DNA of 64,000 bases from Treponema sp. (GCA_009781635.1 WQXU01000007.1:1-64000); one strand, 5' to 3'; counted from the stretch's first letter, positions 1 through 10,674 are shown. Translations and numbers: made by a program. The notes: generated by a model from the letters alone, not told the origin.

Positions 1-2
1 CT

Positions 3-62
3 TATGCTCAAACACCCGAAGATTGGGACAAACTACTTCCTTGGAATATTTTTAAATCTTAA
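3..62 (+). pseudogene. 3' end of a possible IS66-like transposase, cut by the window edge
   Basis: Frame 3 reads YAQTPEDWDKLLPWNIFKS*; the LLPWN tail resembles IS66-family C-termini. Only 19 aa visible. Confidence 0.3.
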
Positions 63-121
63 AATTTTATTCTCTGCTTTTTTACAAAATGATGGGTTTT
101 CTCCGCTTGGTTTGACGGTTA

Positions 122-355
122 CTGATATGAAATCAAACTAATCATATAACAAAACTGTTACACTTAAAGCCGTAAAAAAGCCGCCTCCTTGCGGAAGCGG
201 CTTGCAGTGCTAGTGCCAGACATCAGTTTGTGGTGCCTGACACTGCAAATACTAACAAGCTCTGATATGAAATCAAACTAATCATTTAACAAAACTGTTA
301 CATTTAAAGCCGTAAAAAAAGCCGCCTCCTTGCGGAAGCGGCTTGCAGTGCTAGT
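122..355. repeat. Two near-identical ~93-bp direct repeats (122-214, 262-355), each containing a GC-rich hairpin
   Basis: Both read ctgatatgaaatcaaactaatcat(a/t)taacaaaactgttaca(c/t)ttaaagccgtaaaaaa(a)gccgcctccttgcggaagcggcttgcagtgctagt; period 140 bp; aagccgc/gcggctt hairpin in each. Confidence 0.9.
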
Positions 356-367
356 CAGCTTAATACA

Positions 368-3300
368 TTATTCAATTTCAATGATATTAATACTGTGAAT
401 TATAAAACCTTGTGTAGCACTCTCATTATCAATAATAAGGTTTGAGGTAGTTTGTGTCCATGTGCCGATAAAATAAGTTGGAGTAGTGGTTAGGTTAAAG
501 CTTATTCTTTGACCATCGTTGTTATTTGGCTTTATACTTAACCTGCCAGTTTCATCTTCAACAGATGCAAATATTACTATCCTATAAGTTTTATCAACAA
601 CAGCATTAAAGCCATTTGTACCATTCCAGTACCAGTTACTTCCGCCGCCGGCTGTACCTGTCATTATTGTTATACCTTTATAATTAGCGCTGGATGTGAA
701 TACAAGATTTCCCTCACTTATTGCCCATGAAGTACCGTCAACATCTATACGTTGAACTCCGTAGTTACCGGCAAAATACTGATCACCATCTGCGGTAAAT
801 GTAATACCGTTAAAATTCGCTAATCCCCACATAGGTTCAAGTTCGATAATCTTAATACTATGAATTACAAAACCCTGTGTTGCATCGTTGTTATCGATAA
901 TGAGGTTAGAAGTAGTTTGTGTCCAAATTCCTGTAAAATCCATTGGAGTAGTACCAAGGTTAAAATGGATTCTTTGACCATCACTGTTATTTGGTTTTAA
1001 GCTTAACTTACCTTCCCCGTCTACAACAGATGCTTTTATTTCAATTTTGTAGGTTTTCCCGATAGCAGCATCAAAGCCATTTGTACTATTCCAGTACCAG
1101 TTATTTCCGCCGCCGGCTGTACCTGTCATTATTGTTATACCTTTATAACCAGAGCTGGATGTGAATACAAGATTTCCCTCACTTATTGCCCATGAAGTAC
1201 CGCCAACATCTATACGTTGAACTCCGTAGTTACTGGCAAAATACTGATCACCATCTGCGGTAAATGTAATACCGTTAAAATTCGCTAGTTCAAATGCAAC
1301 TTTTGGACCAATTTGCTGCTTCGGTGTAAATGTAATTTCTGTTACTGCGATGTATGCCATTGGAGGATTGCCGCTTGCCATAATTACCATTGCTGTAGGT
1401 GTTTGAGAATTTGGAGAAACAGATGTGGTACCTGCCGGTGAATTATCATCTAAAACCACAACACCGCTATTTCTTTGTGTAAAGTCTTGAATTATATAAT
1501 AACACCTGCTGTTCAAAGCTGTAGCATGAGGAGTATCCCATGCTTCTTCTGTTACATCCTGAGTTGTAAAACCTAACCAGCTTAATCCCCATCCTGCGGC
1601 TTGCAGTTCACTGGCTGCATTTAAGTGACGAACCTTTACTGCAACAGAAAGGTAATCCTCAAGATCAAATCCATCAGGGAAATCAAAGGGTATGACAACT
1701 CCGCCATACTGTGCTGTAATTTCCTGCGGATTTCTTGCTGCAATGCCGCGTAGAGGCATCTGATAAATTCCGCCTGCTACATATGCCTGTATCCAGCGTG
1801 CAGTAAGAGTAACATTTGAACTTACAATAGTTGAATCTGTATACTCAATCATGCTGTTCATATCCCACCAGCCATCGAAAACCAGATCAGGTTTAACAGG
1901 AACTTCTGCAGGGAATTGAGAGTCCATAGCTGTCCCGTTATCGACTATTACATCATCCATTTCAGGTGAACCGCCATATGTACCGCCGTCAAGATTAAAA
2001 CTAACAGTTCTGTCTTCAATGAGTGTCCACTGTGCTACAAGCTCTATATTACCGGTAATTGGTGGATAAGGAGAAGAAGGATATAATTCTTCATTTAAAT
2101 GCCAATTGACAAAATCATAACCGTCTCTGGATGGGTTCGCAGGCATTGCATATATATTACCCGGGATAGCATTACCAAGACTTCTTCCAGTGATTATATT
2201 TATTGATCCTATTGGAGGCATCTCTGCATATTCACCGCCGCTGAATGATACTGTATATACATCCGCTCTTTTAAAGACAGCCTTTACTAATTTGAAATTA
2301 GCTTCAACTCCAGTGTCTCCGTTGTTCTGGAATGTAAATCCTCCGCCTGTTCCAAGTTCTGCAAGTACTACCTGATATGTTTGTGTACTTGTACTGAATT
2401 GTGGATATTGGTTTCCGGAAGGATACCGGAGAACATCGACAGTACTGTTAGCCTGTTTAGAGATAAATTGCTTATTTACTGCTCCTGTAATTGTTATGTT
2501 AAAGGTCATCTCGACAAGCTGATAATCAGAAAGATCCCATTCATCATCTCCTTCCGGTTCCGGGAAGAAATAAGTTACTCCGCCTGTAAAAATATCTACA
2601 GTTCCATCCGGATTATTAGTACCGTTTGCTGATCCATGTGCACCGGCTAAACTCATAACCAGATTCGGCAGGTAATGAACAAGAGTTTCTCCCTCTTCAA
2701 CTACATAATTGCTTGGAGAAGTAATCTCAAAATCAAAGAACTTTTCAACCAGTGTGCCGCCGACAGTGAAGCTCACTGTTGTTTCTTCGTCTAACACTTC
2801 CCAGTCAAAAGCGCCAAGAGCGCTTGCGTTGGCTCTTGCATTCGCTACAATTACTTCCACATCATTCTGATTGACGCCTTCTGTAATTTCATCCAGAGCA
2901 TTTTCAATTAAGATAATGTCGACAAAGACTTTTATCTCAGCGGGAGTTACCGCGCCGCTTGCTGCGGCAGCATTCACCTTTGCTAATACTGCGGCAACGT
3001 TACCGCCATTAACTCCGGCTATGCTGTTATTTGTACAATATGTAAGAAATGCATCTGCAGTTGCTATCTGAGCAATGCTCATAGCATTCCATGCATGGTC
3101 AAAAGTACTTGTCAGGTTCTTATAGATGTGAAGCGTTTCTCTCCATGTTACTGTCCCTGAAGGTCCGCTAAGCTCAAATACAAGACTGTAAATGCCGGCT
3201 TCCAGTTCAAGTTCAGTATCCGTGATTGCTCCGGTGCCGAAAAGCGTCATTACTTCTTCAGATTCCGGAACTTCTTCTCCGTCGTCATCAAGAAGTATAA

Positions 3301-3772
3301 TAGTCATGTCTATTTTTGTAATACTTGCATGAATACCGGTAAAGTCCCATGTAAAGAAGCCATCCCCGTCTTTAATCGGTTTAAGCTCAATCTCATATTC
3401 GGTAATTGCATTGGGTACTGAAAAATCCAATATTCCGCGCGCTACAGGATTGTCTTCTGCATCAAACCCTATTAAGACTACATTGTAATCTCCCTGTTGG
3501 AGCTCTTCAATCACATATGGATCTTCACCGTCCCATAATTCTTCGTCAACAATTTTATTATCGAATTCATCAGTGATTGTCAGCTCATAAATAGCTATAC
3601 TGCCAATCAGGGGCAGAATTGTCCTTCCGTCTCCCTTGTTAATCCTAAGTACAAGGCTGTTATCTCCATCTGCCGGTTTTCCAAGAGTCAGAAAGTCATT
3701 CTGACAGCCGGACATTACCAGCAAAGCGCTAAGTATCGCGAATATCGCAATATATTTAAACTTTGTTCTCAT
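368..3772 (-). CDS. Large secreted lipoprotein with InlB B-type repeats and duplicated C-terminal domain
   Basis: Lipobox LLVMSGC; two YTVSF..GG...P...GY.F..W....LVAQW-type repeats; C-terminal ~155-aa tandem duplication. Confidence 0.85.
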   Translation of the reverse strand: MRTKFKYIAIFAILSALLVMSGCQNDFLTLGKPADGDNSLVLRINKGDGRTILPLIGSIAIYELTITDEFDNKIVDEELWDGEDPYVIEELQQGDYNVVLIGFDAEDNPVARGILDFSVPNAITEYEIELKPIKDGDGFFTWDFTGIHASITKIDMTIILLDDDGEEVPESEEVMTLFGTGAITDTELELEAGIYSLVFELSGPSGTVTWRETLHIYKNLTSTFDHAWNAMSIAQIATADAFLTYCTNNSIAGVNGGNVAAVLAKVNAAAASGAVTPAEIKVFVDIILIENALDEITEGVNQNDVEVIVANARANASALGAFDWEVLDEETTVSFTVGGTLVEKFFDFEITSPSNYVVEEGETLVHYLPNLVMSLAGAHGSANGTNNPDGTVDIFTGGVTYFFPEPEGDDEWDLSDYQLVEMTFNITITGAVNKQFISKQANSTVDVLRYPSGNQYPQFSTSTQTYQVVLAELGTGGGFTFQNNGDTGVEANFKLVKAVFKRADVYTVSFSGGEYAEMPPIGSINIITGRSLGNAIPGNIYAMPANPSRDGYDFVNWHLNEELYPSSPYPPITGNIELVAQWTLIEDRTVSFNLDGGTYGGSPEMDDVIVDNGTAMDSQFPAEVPVKPDLVFDGWWDMNSMIEYTDSTIVSSNVTLTARWIQAYVAGGIYQMPLRGIAARNPQEITAQYGGVVIPFDFPDGFDLEDYLSVAVKVRHLNAASELQAAGWGLSWLGFTTQDVTEEAWDTPHATALNSRCYYIIQDFTQRNSGVVVLDDNSPAGTTSVSPNSQTPTAMVIMASGNPPMAYIAVTEITFTPKQQIGPKVAFELANFNGITFTADGDQYFASNYGVQRIDVGGTSWAISEGNLVFTSSSGYKGITIMTGTAGGGNNWYWNSTNGFDAAIGKTYKIEIKASVVDGEGKLSLKPNNSDGQRIHFNLGTTPMDFTGIWTQTTSNLIIDNNDATQGFVIHSIKIIELEPMWGLANFNGITFTADGDQYFAGNYGVQRIDVDGTSWAISEGNLVFTSSANYKGITIMTGTAGGGSNWYWNGTNGFNAVVDKTYRIVIFASVEDETGRLSIKPNNNDGQRISFNLTTTPTYFIGTWTQTTSNLIIDNESATQGFIIHSINIIEIE

Positions 3773-3788
3773 TTTTCCTCTCCTTCCC

Positions 3789-5966
3789 CTACTGTGCTAC
3801 CGTAAAGCTTACGGTTTGATTATATGTTTCGCCATCTACAATTATCTCAACTGTTAATGTCTTCACTCCATCCGTAGCAAAATCAGCGGCATTAACCGTG
3901 ACAGATGCTGTTGTGCTTTTCAGCACTCCGTCAACAAACCATTTGATACTGTCGTAATCACCGGAGTCCAGTGTAAATGGTTTTGATCTGAGGGCTGTTG
4001 AGAATCTTGTTATGGCTACGCCTGAATCGATAATGTCTGACGCTATATCTGTGACATTGGCTATTAATATTTCGAATTCAACATCCTGTTCAAATGAATC
4101 GGATACATAAACTGTTAGTATTGCGGTTTTTCCAAGATGTTTGAATGTAAAGGTATATTCACCGTCCTCATCAAACTCAACAACAGTTATATCAAAAACA
4201 TCGTCATCATCGTTGAAAACGTCATATTCGCTATCGCCAAGCGGTCTTGTGAATACTGATCCTGTGTAAGATGCTGTTACAACAATTGATGCAAAGTCAG
4301 CATTCAACTGAGCCTCGTTTTCATCTTCTGTGTTTGTAGTTAACAGGAAAATTGAATGCGGATCTATTGTTATACCTGCTATTGCATGAACTGTAATGTT
4401 AAATGTATCTGCCTTTAAAACAGCGTCTTCTGTGTAGGATAAGGTAACAGGTAAAGAAGCTGCCGCTGCTGTTGTTGAGAATCCTGCAATACCCATAGAG
4501 CTAATTGCTGGTGGAGCCAATTCTGCTGTATAACCGCCTACGTATGTTGCTTCCACTACAATCCCTGTAAGGCTTAACGATTCTGTAAAGCCTTGATAGT
4601 AGGATGTTCTTGACGGTGCTGTTTCGATACTAATTGATTCAAGGATTTTATTTACTGTAACGACAAACTCATCTATTTCATCGCCGTCGTAAAGAACTTT
4701 TATTGTGTTTGGTCCTACAGTCATTAAGGCAGTACCGGCTGCGGGGATAAATGTAAGTTTTGGATCGTCAAGTTCGATTTCGTCATCTGTTTCATTGCTG
4801 TAGAATACTGTAATTACCATACCTGCAGGATCAAATGCTTCGCCTATATTGTAGGTTTTCTTTACTTCCTCAGTGTCTACATCGAAGTCTTCGATTGTAA
4901 CAACATTTTCCCAGTCACCTGCAAAGAGTTCAATTTTTGTTACTGTTGCGTTAGCTACCCATAAATTAACAAAAATACCCTCTATTAATTCAAAATTATT
5001 TCTGAATGCGGTGTTTATATCTCTTTTTACTATGACAGAATCGCCGTCAGAAAGAGCTGTTGCAATATTTATAGGGAACGAATTGTCGTCGTCTGTCGCG
5101 TATCTGCAAAGCTTGCCGGCCCATCCGGTAGCAACGCCTCCGCCAGCTGCTGTTACGGTAATTTCAAGATAGGCAGGAGCCACAGCGCCCATTATCTTTT
5201 CAAAATCATCGTCTGTTATCCAGCCTTTTCCTATTGCCAAGTCAGCCTGATCTTCATTGCTGCCATCTGGTTTTTTGTCTTTTATTTCAAGTTCTTTTCT
5301 TCCTTCATACTCTTCCCATTCTGGTTCATCTTCCTCTCCCCCGCCTTCAATTATGAAATTGATGGAGAATATTTGGATTACAAATGGATCAAAACTGTCG
5401 GTTCCGCCGTCAACTCCTCTTGCCTGGATCACAAATCCGTTTAATAGATCAGCGATAGTGGCTGAACCATTTGCAGGTACCAGTACTCTAACAATAGGAT
5501 CATCAGAATCTGTCAATTCTACAACATGCAGCTCCGATCCATTCCATCCTGAGGCATTAGTAAGGTGACAGAAGCCAAATCTGATATATCCATCGGGTAC
5601 TGCTGTAGCCACAATCTCAACCGTTACTTCCCTGCTTGTTGCAAAAGCTGCCATTATATCAGCTCTTTGATCTTCTGTGATATTAAAGATTACTCTTTGA
5701 TGAAGTTCATCAGCCTCAAACGTTAATACCCCGTCTTCAAAAGTCACATTTGGTACTGATGGGGTTATGCTGTTCCAGCTGATTTGATTAGTCTGATAAT
5801 CACCAAGATCAACATCAATTTCCACCTCTCCGCAAGAGCAGTCGGCTTCCGGTTCGCCGCAGCCTGGGCAAGTTACTGTCCCTCCCCCTGAAGGAGGATC
5901 ACCGCACGCAGCGAAAATCATCGCCAGCACTACAAACAGCGCCAGGATCCATGAATACTTTCTCAT
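3789..5966 (-). CDS. Secreted lipoprotein with bacterial Ig-like (Big_3-like) domains
   Basis: Signal peptide with lipobox MIFAAC; KKTYNIGEAFDPAGMVITVFYSN..DDEIEL..-type Ig-like motifs; 16 bp upstream of the next lipoprotein gene. Confidence 0.8.
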   Translation of the reverse strand: MRKYSWILALFVVLAMIFAACGDPPSGGGTVTCPGCGEPEADCSCGEVEIDVDLGDYQTNQISWNSITPSVPNVTFEDGVLTFEADELHQRVIFNITEDQRADIMAAFATSREVTVEIVATAVPDGYIRFGFCHLTNASGWNGSELHVVELTDSDDPIVRVLVPANGSATIADLLNGFVIQARGVDGGTDSFDPFVIQIFSINFIIEGGGEEDEPEWEEYEGRKELEIKDKKPDGSNEDQADLAIGKGWITDDDFEKIMGAVAPAYLEITVTAAGGGVATGWAGKLCRYATDDDNSFPINIATALSDGDSVIVKRDINTAFRNNFELIEGIFVNLWVANATVTKIELFAGDWENVVTIEDFDVDTEEVKKTYNIGEAFDPAGMVITVFYSNETDDEIELDDPKLTFIPAAGTALMTVGPNTIKVLYDGDEIDEFVVTVNKILESISIETAPSRTSYYQGFTESLSLTGIVVEATYVGGYTAELAPPAISSMGIAGFSTTAAAASLPVTLSYTEDAVLKADTFNITVHAIAGITIDPHSIFLLTTNTEDENEAQLNADFASIVVTASYTGSVFTRPLGDSEYDVFNDDDDVFDITVVEFDEDGEYTFTFKHLGKTAILTVYVSDSFEQDVEFEILIANVTDIASDIIDSGVAITRFSTALRSKPFTLDSGDYDSIKWFVDGVLKSTTASVTVNAADFATDGVKTLTVEIIVDGETYNQTVSFTVAQ

Positions 5967-6108
5967 AACATTCTCCTAATTTTGGTATTTCCCCCCTCGA
6001 CCCATGATCAAATCCTGAGCCTAGTTTATAGGGACGTATTTTTTAGGCAAAAACTGTTATGTGACCATTAATCAGACGATAAGTAATAACACATAAATTT
6101 TTGGAGGT

Positions 6109-6723
6109 ATGATGACATACGGTTATATCAGAGTTAGTACGGATAAACAGACAATTAACAACCAGAGGTACGAAATTGAAAAGTTTTGCTTAAAAAAAAA
6201 TTTAGTTATTGATCATTGGATCGAAGAAACCATCAGCGGATCAAAATCACCTGAGAAGCGGCTTTTAGGTCCGCTTCTTGCGGAAGTTAAAGCGGGAGAT
6301 TTAATTATCTGCTCCGAATTATCGCGGCTTGGCAGAAGTCTTTTCATGATTATGTCGATTCTTAATCACTTGATGCTTAACGATGTACGAATTTGGACAA
6401 TAAAAGACAATTACAAGTTAGGTGACAATATACAATCAAAAGTTTTGGCATTTGCTTTTGGTTTGTCGGCGGAAATTGAAAGAGAACTTATTTTACAAAG
6501 AACAAAAGAAGCTCTTGCAAGAAAACGTGCCGAAGGTATGGTTTTGGGAAGGCCAAGCGGCAGAAAATCAGCGCACGTAAAACTGTCAGGATATGAACAG
6601 GAAATAAAATCATTATTGGAAAGACATTATTCTAAAGCTGCAATAGGAAGAATTTACGGCGTTAATAGAATGACTGTTGATGCATTTCTAAAAAAAAGGA
6701 TGATATTAACATCATTGCAATGA
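6109..6723 (+). CDS. Serine recombinase, Mpi-type DNA invertase/resolvase
   Basis: YGYIRVSTDKQT; EETISGSKSPEKR; DLIICSELSRLGRSLFMIMSIL; IKDNYKLGDNIQSKVLAFAFGLSAEIERELILQRTKEALARKRAEG; C-terminal HTH. Closely resembles Bacteroides Mpi. Confidence 0.9.
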   Translation: MMTYGYIRVSTDKQTINNQRYEIEKFCLKKNLVIDHWIEETISGSKSPEKRLLGPLLAEVKAGDLIICSELSRLGRSLFMIMSILNHLMLNDVRIWTIKDNYKLGDNIQSKVLAFAFGLSAEIERELILQRTKEALARKRAEGMVLGRPSGRKSAHVKLSGYEQEIKSLLERHYSKAAIGRIYGVNRMTVDAFLKKRMILTSLQ

Positions 6724-6794
6724 ATGGCGCTGAAAGTAAAAACATGCAAAAAATAAAAATAATCCACGAAAAATGAACTGGTGTTTCAGGGTTA

Positions 6795-8506
6795 TTGATC
6801 AGCAGTTCAAGCTTCAAAAACATGCGCTTATCTGATAGAATGCACAATATGACTGTCCGTGAACACCTAAATATAATCGCAGAAGATCGAATTATCATCC
6901 TGGATGGCGCAATGGGTTCTGTTATTCAGGTTCTCAATCTGGACGAAAAAAGTTACCGCGGCAGTCTTTTCGCAGATCATCCGCTGCCGCTGGACGGCTG
7001 CAATGATTTATTATGCCTTACAAGACCCGGCGCAATCGGAGCAATTCACGATACATACCTGAAGCAGGCGCGGATATTATAGAAACATGCAGTTTTAATT
7101 CTACATCGGTTACTCTTGCCGATTACGGGATTGGATATTTATCGTACGATATAAGTGCGGCGGCAGCAAGAATAGCCCGTAAATCTGCGGATAAATTTTA
7201 CAGCGCCGGTAAACCGCGTTTTGTAGCCGGAAGTCTTGGGCCAACTTCAAGGGGTGCAAGCCTTTATCCGGATATTAATGACCCTGGTAAACGCTCTATT
7301 TTATGGGATGAAATTGAAGCTGCATATTACGATAATGCAAGAGGACTTTTGGACGGCGGCGCGGATATTCTGCTTGTAGAAACTGTTTTTGACACTCTAA
7401 ACGCAAAAGCAGCTCTTCACGCAATTGCAAGGCTGCTGGAAGAAAGGCAAATCGACATTCCTATTATGATTTCCGCCGCTGTTTCAGGCGAATTACCGTC
7501 TTCTTCATCATCAATGACAGGGCGGCTTCTTTCCGGTCAAAGCCTGGAAGCGTTTTTGGTTTCTGTTATGCATGTAAATCCCTGGGCAATTGGTCTTAAC
7601 TGCTCTTTTAATGCGCCGAAGCTTCTCCCCCTGGTACGGCAGTTATCTGAAATTGCTCCATGTCTTGTCAGCGCATATCCCAATGCAGGACTTCCGAATA
7701 AATACGGCCGTTACGAAGAAATGCCGCATATTATGTCAGCTAACATCGAGCCCTTCTTCCAGGAAAACCTTGTTAACATAATCGGCGGCTGCTGCGGTTC
7801 CACTCCTGCCCACATTGCAGCTATTGCGAAAAAAGCGGATGAGTATGTACCGCGGGATACCGGCAAACAGCAAAGATTTAATTTTTGGGGAATTTTTTCC
7901 GGTTTGGAAACATTTCGTATTCCGCATAATACAATTTGTCTTGATGACAAATCAACTATCGCAGAAAAAAATAAAATGCAGGAAGCTCTGATAAACGGTG
8001 AATATGAAGAAGCAGCCGACATTGCGCGCGGCATGATTGATTCAGGCTTATCTATTTTAAATATTACGGTTAGTGATGCAGGTATAATAAACGAAAAGGC
8101 ATTAAATGCTTTTCTGGACTATGCTCTTATGAATCCGTATGCTGCCAAAGCGCCTTTCTTTATAAACAGTCCCGAATTTTCCATTCTGGAGACTGCATTT
8201 AAACGCCTGCAAGGGCGATGCCTTGCAGGGCCTGTCAATCTAAAGGACGGCGAAGATGATTTTCTGCGTAAAATCAGGCTTATTAGGCGGTACGGCGCAG
8301 CGGCAGTTGTCCGTTTAATTGACGAGCAGAGCAGCCCGGCAGAAAACATCGAACGAAAAATTGAAATTGCAGAACGCATTTATAAATTACTAAAAAAGAA
8401 TAAATATCCGGCAGATAATATAATTATTGATCCGCTTGTACCTCAGGATGATCCGCTTTTTATATGGATACAGGACAATTGCCCTGGTGTCATTCTTGCG
8501 CTATAA
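6795..8506 (+). pseudogene. metH: Frameshifted and truncated B12-dependent methionine synthase (homocysteine methyltransferase domain plus degenerate pterin-binding domain)
   Basis: ORF 6795-7082 ends ..AIHDTYLKQARIL*; ORF 7013-8506 continues ..EAGADIIETCSFNSTSVTLADYG; Zn ligands GLNCS and GGCCGS present; no cobalamin or activation domain. Confidence 0.75.
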
Positions 8507-8513
8507 TGTAAAT

Positions 8514-9194
8514 ATGGCACCGGATTTTGTGCGCTCAAAATTAACAGTTTTATTGCTTATTTTAATTCTCGTACCGGTTTCGTTAAGCGCCGATTTTGGG
8601 GATGATTTTAAATGGGCGGCTATGGGCAGCATTTTTTACTTTGCTGCAGACAACGGCCCCTCGGCGGATCCTCCTGCAATTCTTCCAACAGCAGGTTTCT
8701 CCGCATCCTGGCAGATAAACGGGCCTTTAAGGCTTGAAGTAACCGAAGATATTTATTTTACAAATTACGAATTTAATTTTGACCGCGGTTATCCAATGGC
8801 CTGTAATCCAGAAAACCGTTCTGCGTTTGTAATAGGTTTTGTTACTGCTGTTCAGCTAACGGGAAATTTTACGCTTGGGTATAACGGCACTGCAATTCGC
8901 GTTTACGGCGGCCCTGCTGCGGATTTTCGCATTGTTACTCTTGCTCTTGGCCTGCATCCAAATGACATGACAGATGCCCAGCAGCAGACAGACGCCATTT
9001 TTGAATATTTCTGGAGTAATGGCAGGTGGTTTAATCCCGTTTTGGGCACAGGAATGGATTTTCCCTTAAACGAACATTACATGCTTGGCTTTGATCTGCG
9101 CGTATGGCTTCCTGCGTATAAAATCTGGAATAATGATAATACTCCGGCCATTGACGGCTGGCGCTTTGGGATTGGTTTGCGCATAACGCCCTGA
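8514..9194 (+). CDS. Exported protein, probable outer-membrane/periplasmic beta-rich protein
   Basis: Start MAPDFVRSKLTVLLLILILVPVSLSAD signal peptide; alternating beta-type sequence. Confidence 0.6.
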   Translation: MAPDFVRSKLTVLLLILILVPVSLSADFGDDFKWAAMGSIFYFAADNGPSADPPAILPTAGFSASWQINGPLRLEVTEDIYFTNYEFNFDRGYPMACNPENRSAFVIGFVTAVQLTGNFTLGYNGTAIRVYGGPAADFRIVTLALGLHPNDMTDAQQQTDAIFEYFWSNGRWFNPVLGTGMDFPLNEHYMLGFDLRVWLPAYKIWNNDNTPAIDGWRFGIGLRITP

Positions 9195-9203
9195 CAATAA
9201 TCA

Positions 9204-10634
9204 ATGAAAAAACAAAAAAACCTTATTTATAAATGTTCCTCCTGCGGCAAAGAAGAGCCAAAATGGCTTGGACGCTGTCCGGAATGCGGCGAGTGGAATA
9301 CATTTGCAGAAACCTCGATTAGCGCTGCTAACAGTGTTATGTATAAAAAAAAGGGCCTGCCTCAAACACTGCCTCTTGCAGCAATAGACCCAATGGAAGG
9401 CAGCCGTATCAGCAGCGGCATTGGTGAACTTGATCGCATTCTTGGCGGCAACGGGATCATGAAACGCTCTTCCGTCCTTATAGGAGGCGAACCCGGCATT
9501 GGCAAATCTACGCTGCTATTGCAAATTGCCGCCGCCGCAGTTACAAAGGGGCGGATACTCTATGTCTCCGGCGAGGAATCCGCCGGGCAATTAAGGCTAA
9601 GGGCAGACCGGCTTGGTTTAAACGCCGACAAAAGCGTTATGGAGCGCATCGAGATTCTCTGCTCGGGAAACCTTGAAGAAATAGAAACTGTCCTTAATAA
9701 CATTAAGCCTGTTTTGGTATTGATAGATTCCGCACAGACATTATTTTCTGATAACGCATCGATGCATGCGTCTAATTCCGTGCCTGGCGGCATCAATCAA
9801 ATGAAGTTTTGTTCTTTTGAATTGATTTCATGGGTAAAAGAACACGATGCAGCATTAATTTTAACAGCTCACGTTACAAAAGAAGGCCTTATCTCCGGCC
9901 CGAAAACACTGGAACATATGGTAGACACTGTCCTTTATTTTGAACAAAACGATAAAACATCAAGTTTAAGCGGAACTGCCGATTGCCGTTTTTTGCGGGC
10001 ATCAAAAAACCGCTTCGGCTCAACTGATGAAATCGGCATATTTACAATGGGTGAAAAGGGACTCTCTCCCGTTGAAGATACAGGAAGCATGTTCCTTGTA
10101 AGACGCGAAGGAGAACTTCCGCCGGGAGTGGCAATTGCCGCTGTCCTTGAAGGCTCAAGAACAATCATGGTGGAAATTCAGGCGCTTTGCATCCCTGCCA
10201 AGGGTACAATAAGCCGTGTTTTTTCCGACAAGATCGATTCCGGCAGGGTTTCCCGAATTTCCGCTGCTCTGGAAAAACATCTTGGTCTGCAAGGCAAGCC
10301 GGGGCTCAGATTGTCAGATCAGGACTTGTATATTAATGCAGCCGGCGGTATACGCATCACAGAGGTTGGAGTGGAACTTGCTCTTGCCTGCGCTTTATAT
10401 TCGGCGCGAACCGGCCTTGCGCTGCCTGCAGACCTTGCAATTGCAGGGGAGTTGTCGCTAACCGGGGAAATCAGGCCTGTACGCCGCCTGCCTGCGCGCG
10501 TAAAAACCGCAGCTTCACTTGGTTTTAATTCTTTTCTTGGCCCTGTTACAGATCAATCTGAATCAAACTCATCCGGGCTTCGCCAGGCCGGTAATATAAA
10601 ATCTGCTATTAAAATGATATATGGTTATAATTAA
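9204..10634 (+). CDS. radA: DNA repair protein RadA/Sms
   Basis: YKCSSCGKEEPKWLGRCPECGEWN zinc finger; GGEPGIGKSTLLLQ Walker A; KNRFG motif; Lon-like C-terminus. Confidence 0.97.
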   Translation: MKKQKNLIYKCSSCGKEEPKWLGRCPECGEWNTFAETSISAANSVMYKKKGLPQTLPLAAIDPMEGSRISSGIGELDRILGGNGIMKRSSVLIGGEPGIGKSTLLLQIAAAAVTKGRILYVSGEESAGQLRLRADRLGLNADKSVMERIEILCSGNLEEIETVLNNIKPVLVLIDSAQTLFSDNASMHASNSVPGGINQMKFCSFELISWVKEHDAALILTAHVTKEGLISGPKTLEHMVDTVLYFEQNDKTSSLSGTADCRFLRASKNRFGSTDEIGIFTMGEKGLSPVEDTGSMFLVRREGELPPGVAIAAVLEGSRTIMVEIQALCIPAKGTISRVFSDKIDSGRVSRISAALEKHLGLQGKPGLRLSDQDLYINAAGGIRITEVGVELALACALYSARTGLALPADLAIAGELSLTGEIRPVRRLPARVKTAASLGFNSFLGPVTDQSESNSSGLRQAGNIKSAIKMIYGYN

Positions 10635-10645
10635 TAAAAAAAGTA

Positions 10646-10674
10646 TTGACATTAAATTGATTTCAGATTATATT
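10646..10674 (+). promoter_or_regulatory. Sigma-70-type promoter: TTGACA-N17-TATATT
   Basis: TTGACA 10646-10651, 17-nt spacer, TATATT 10669-10674; first downstream gene is the RRM protein at 11014. Confidence 0.75.

Noticed and set aside
5967-6108. Invertible promoter between the lipoproteins and the Mpi-type recombinase
   Set aside because: No convincing inverted repeats found flanking this region by eye.
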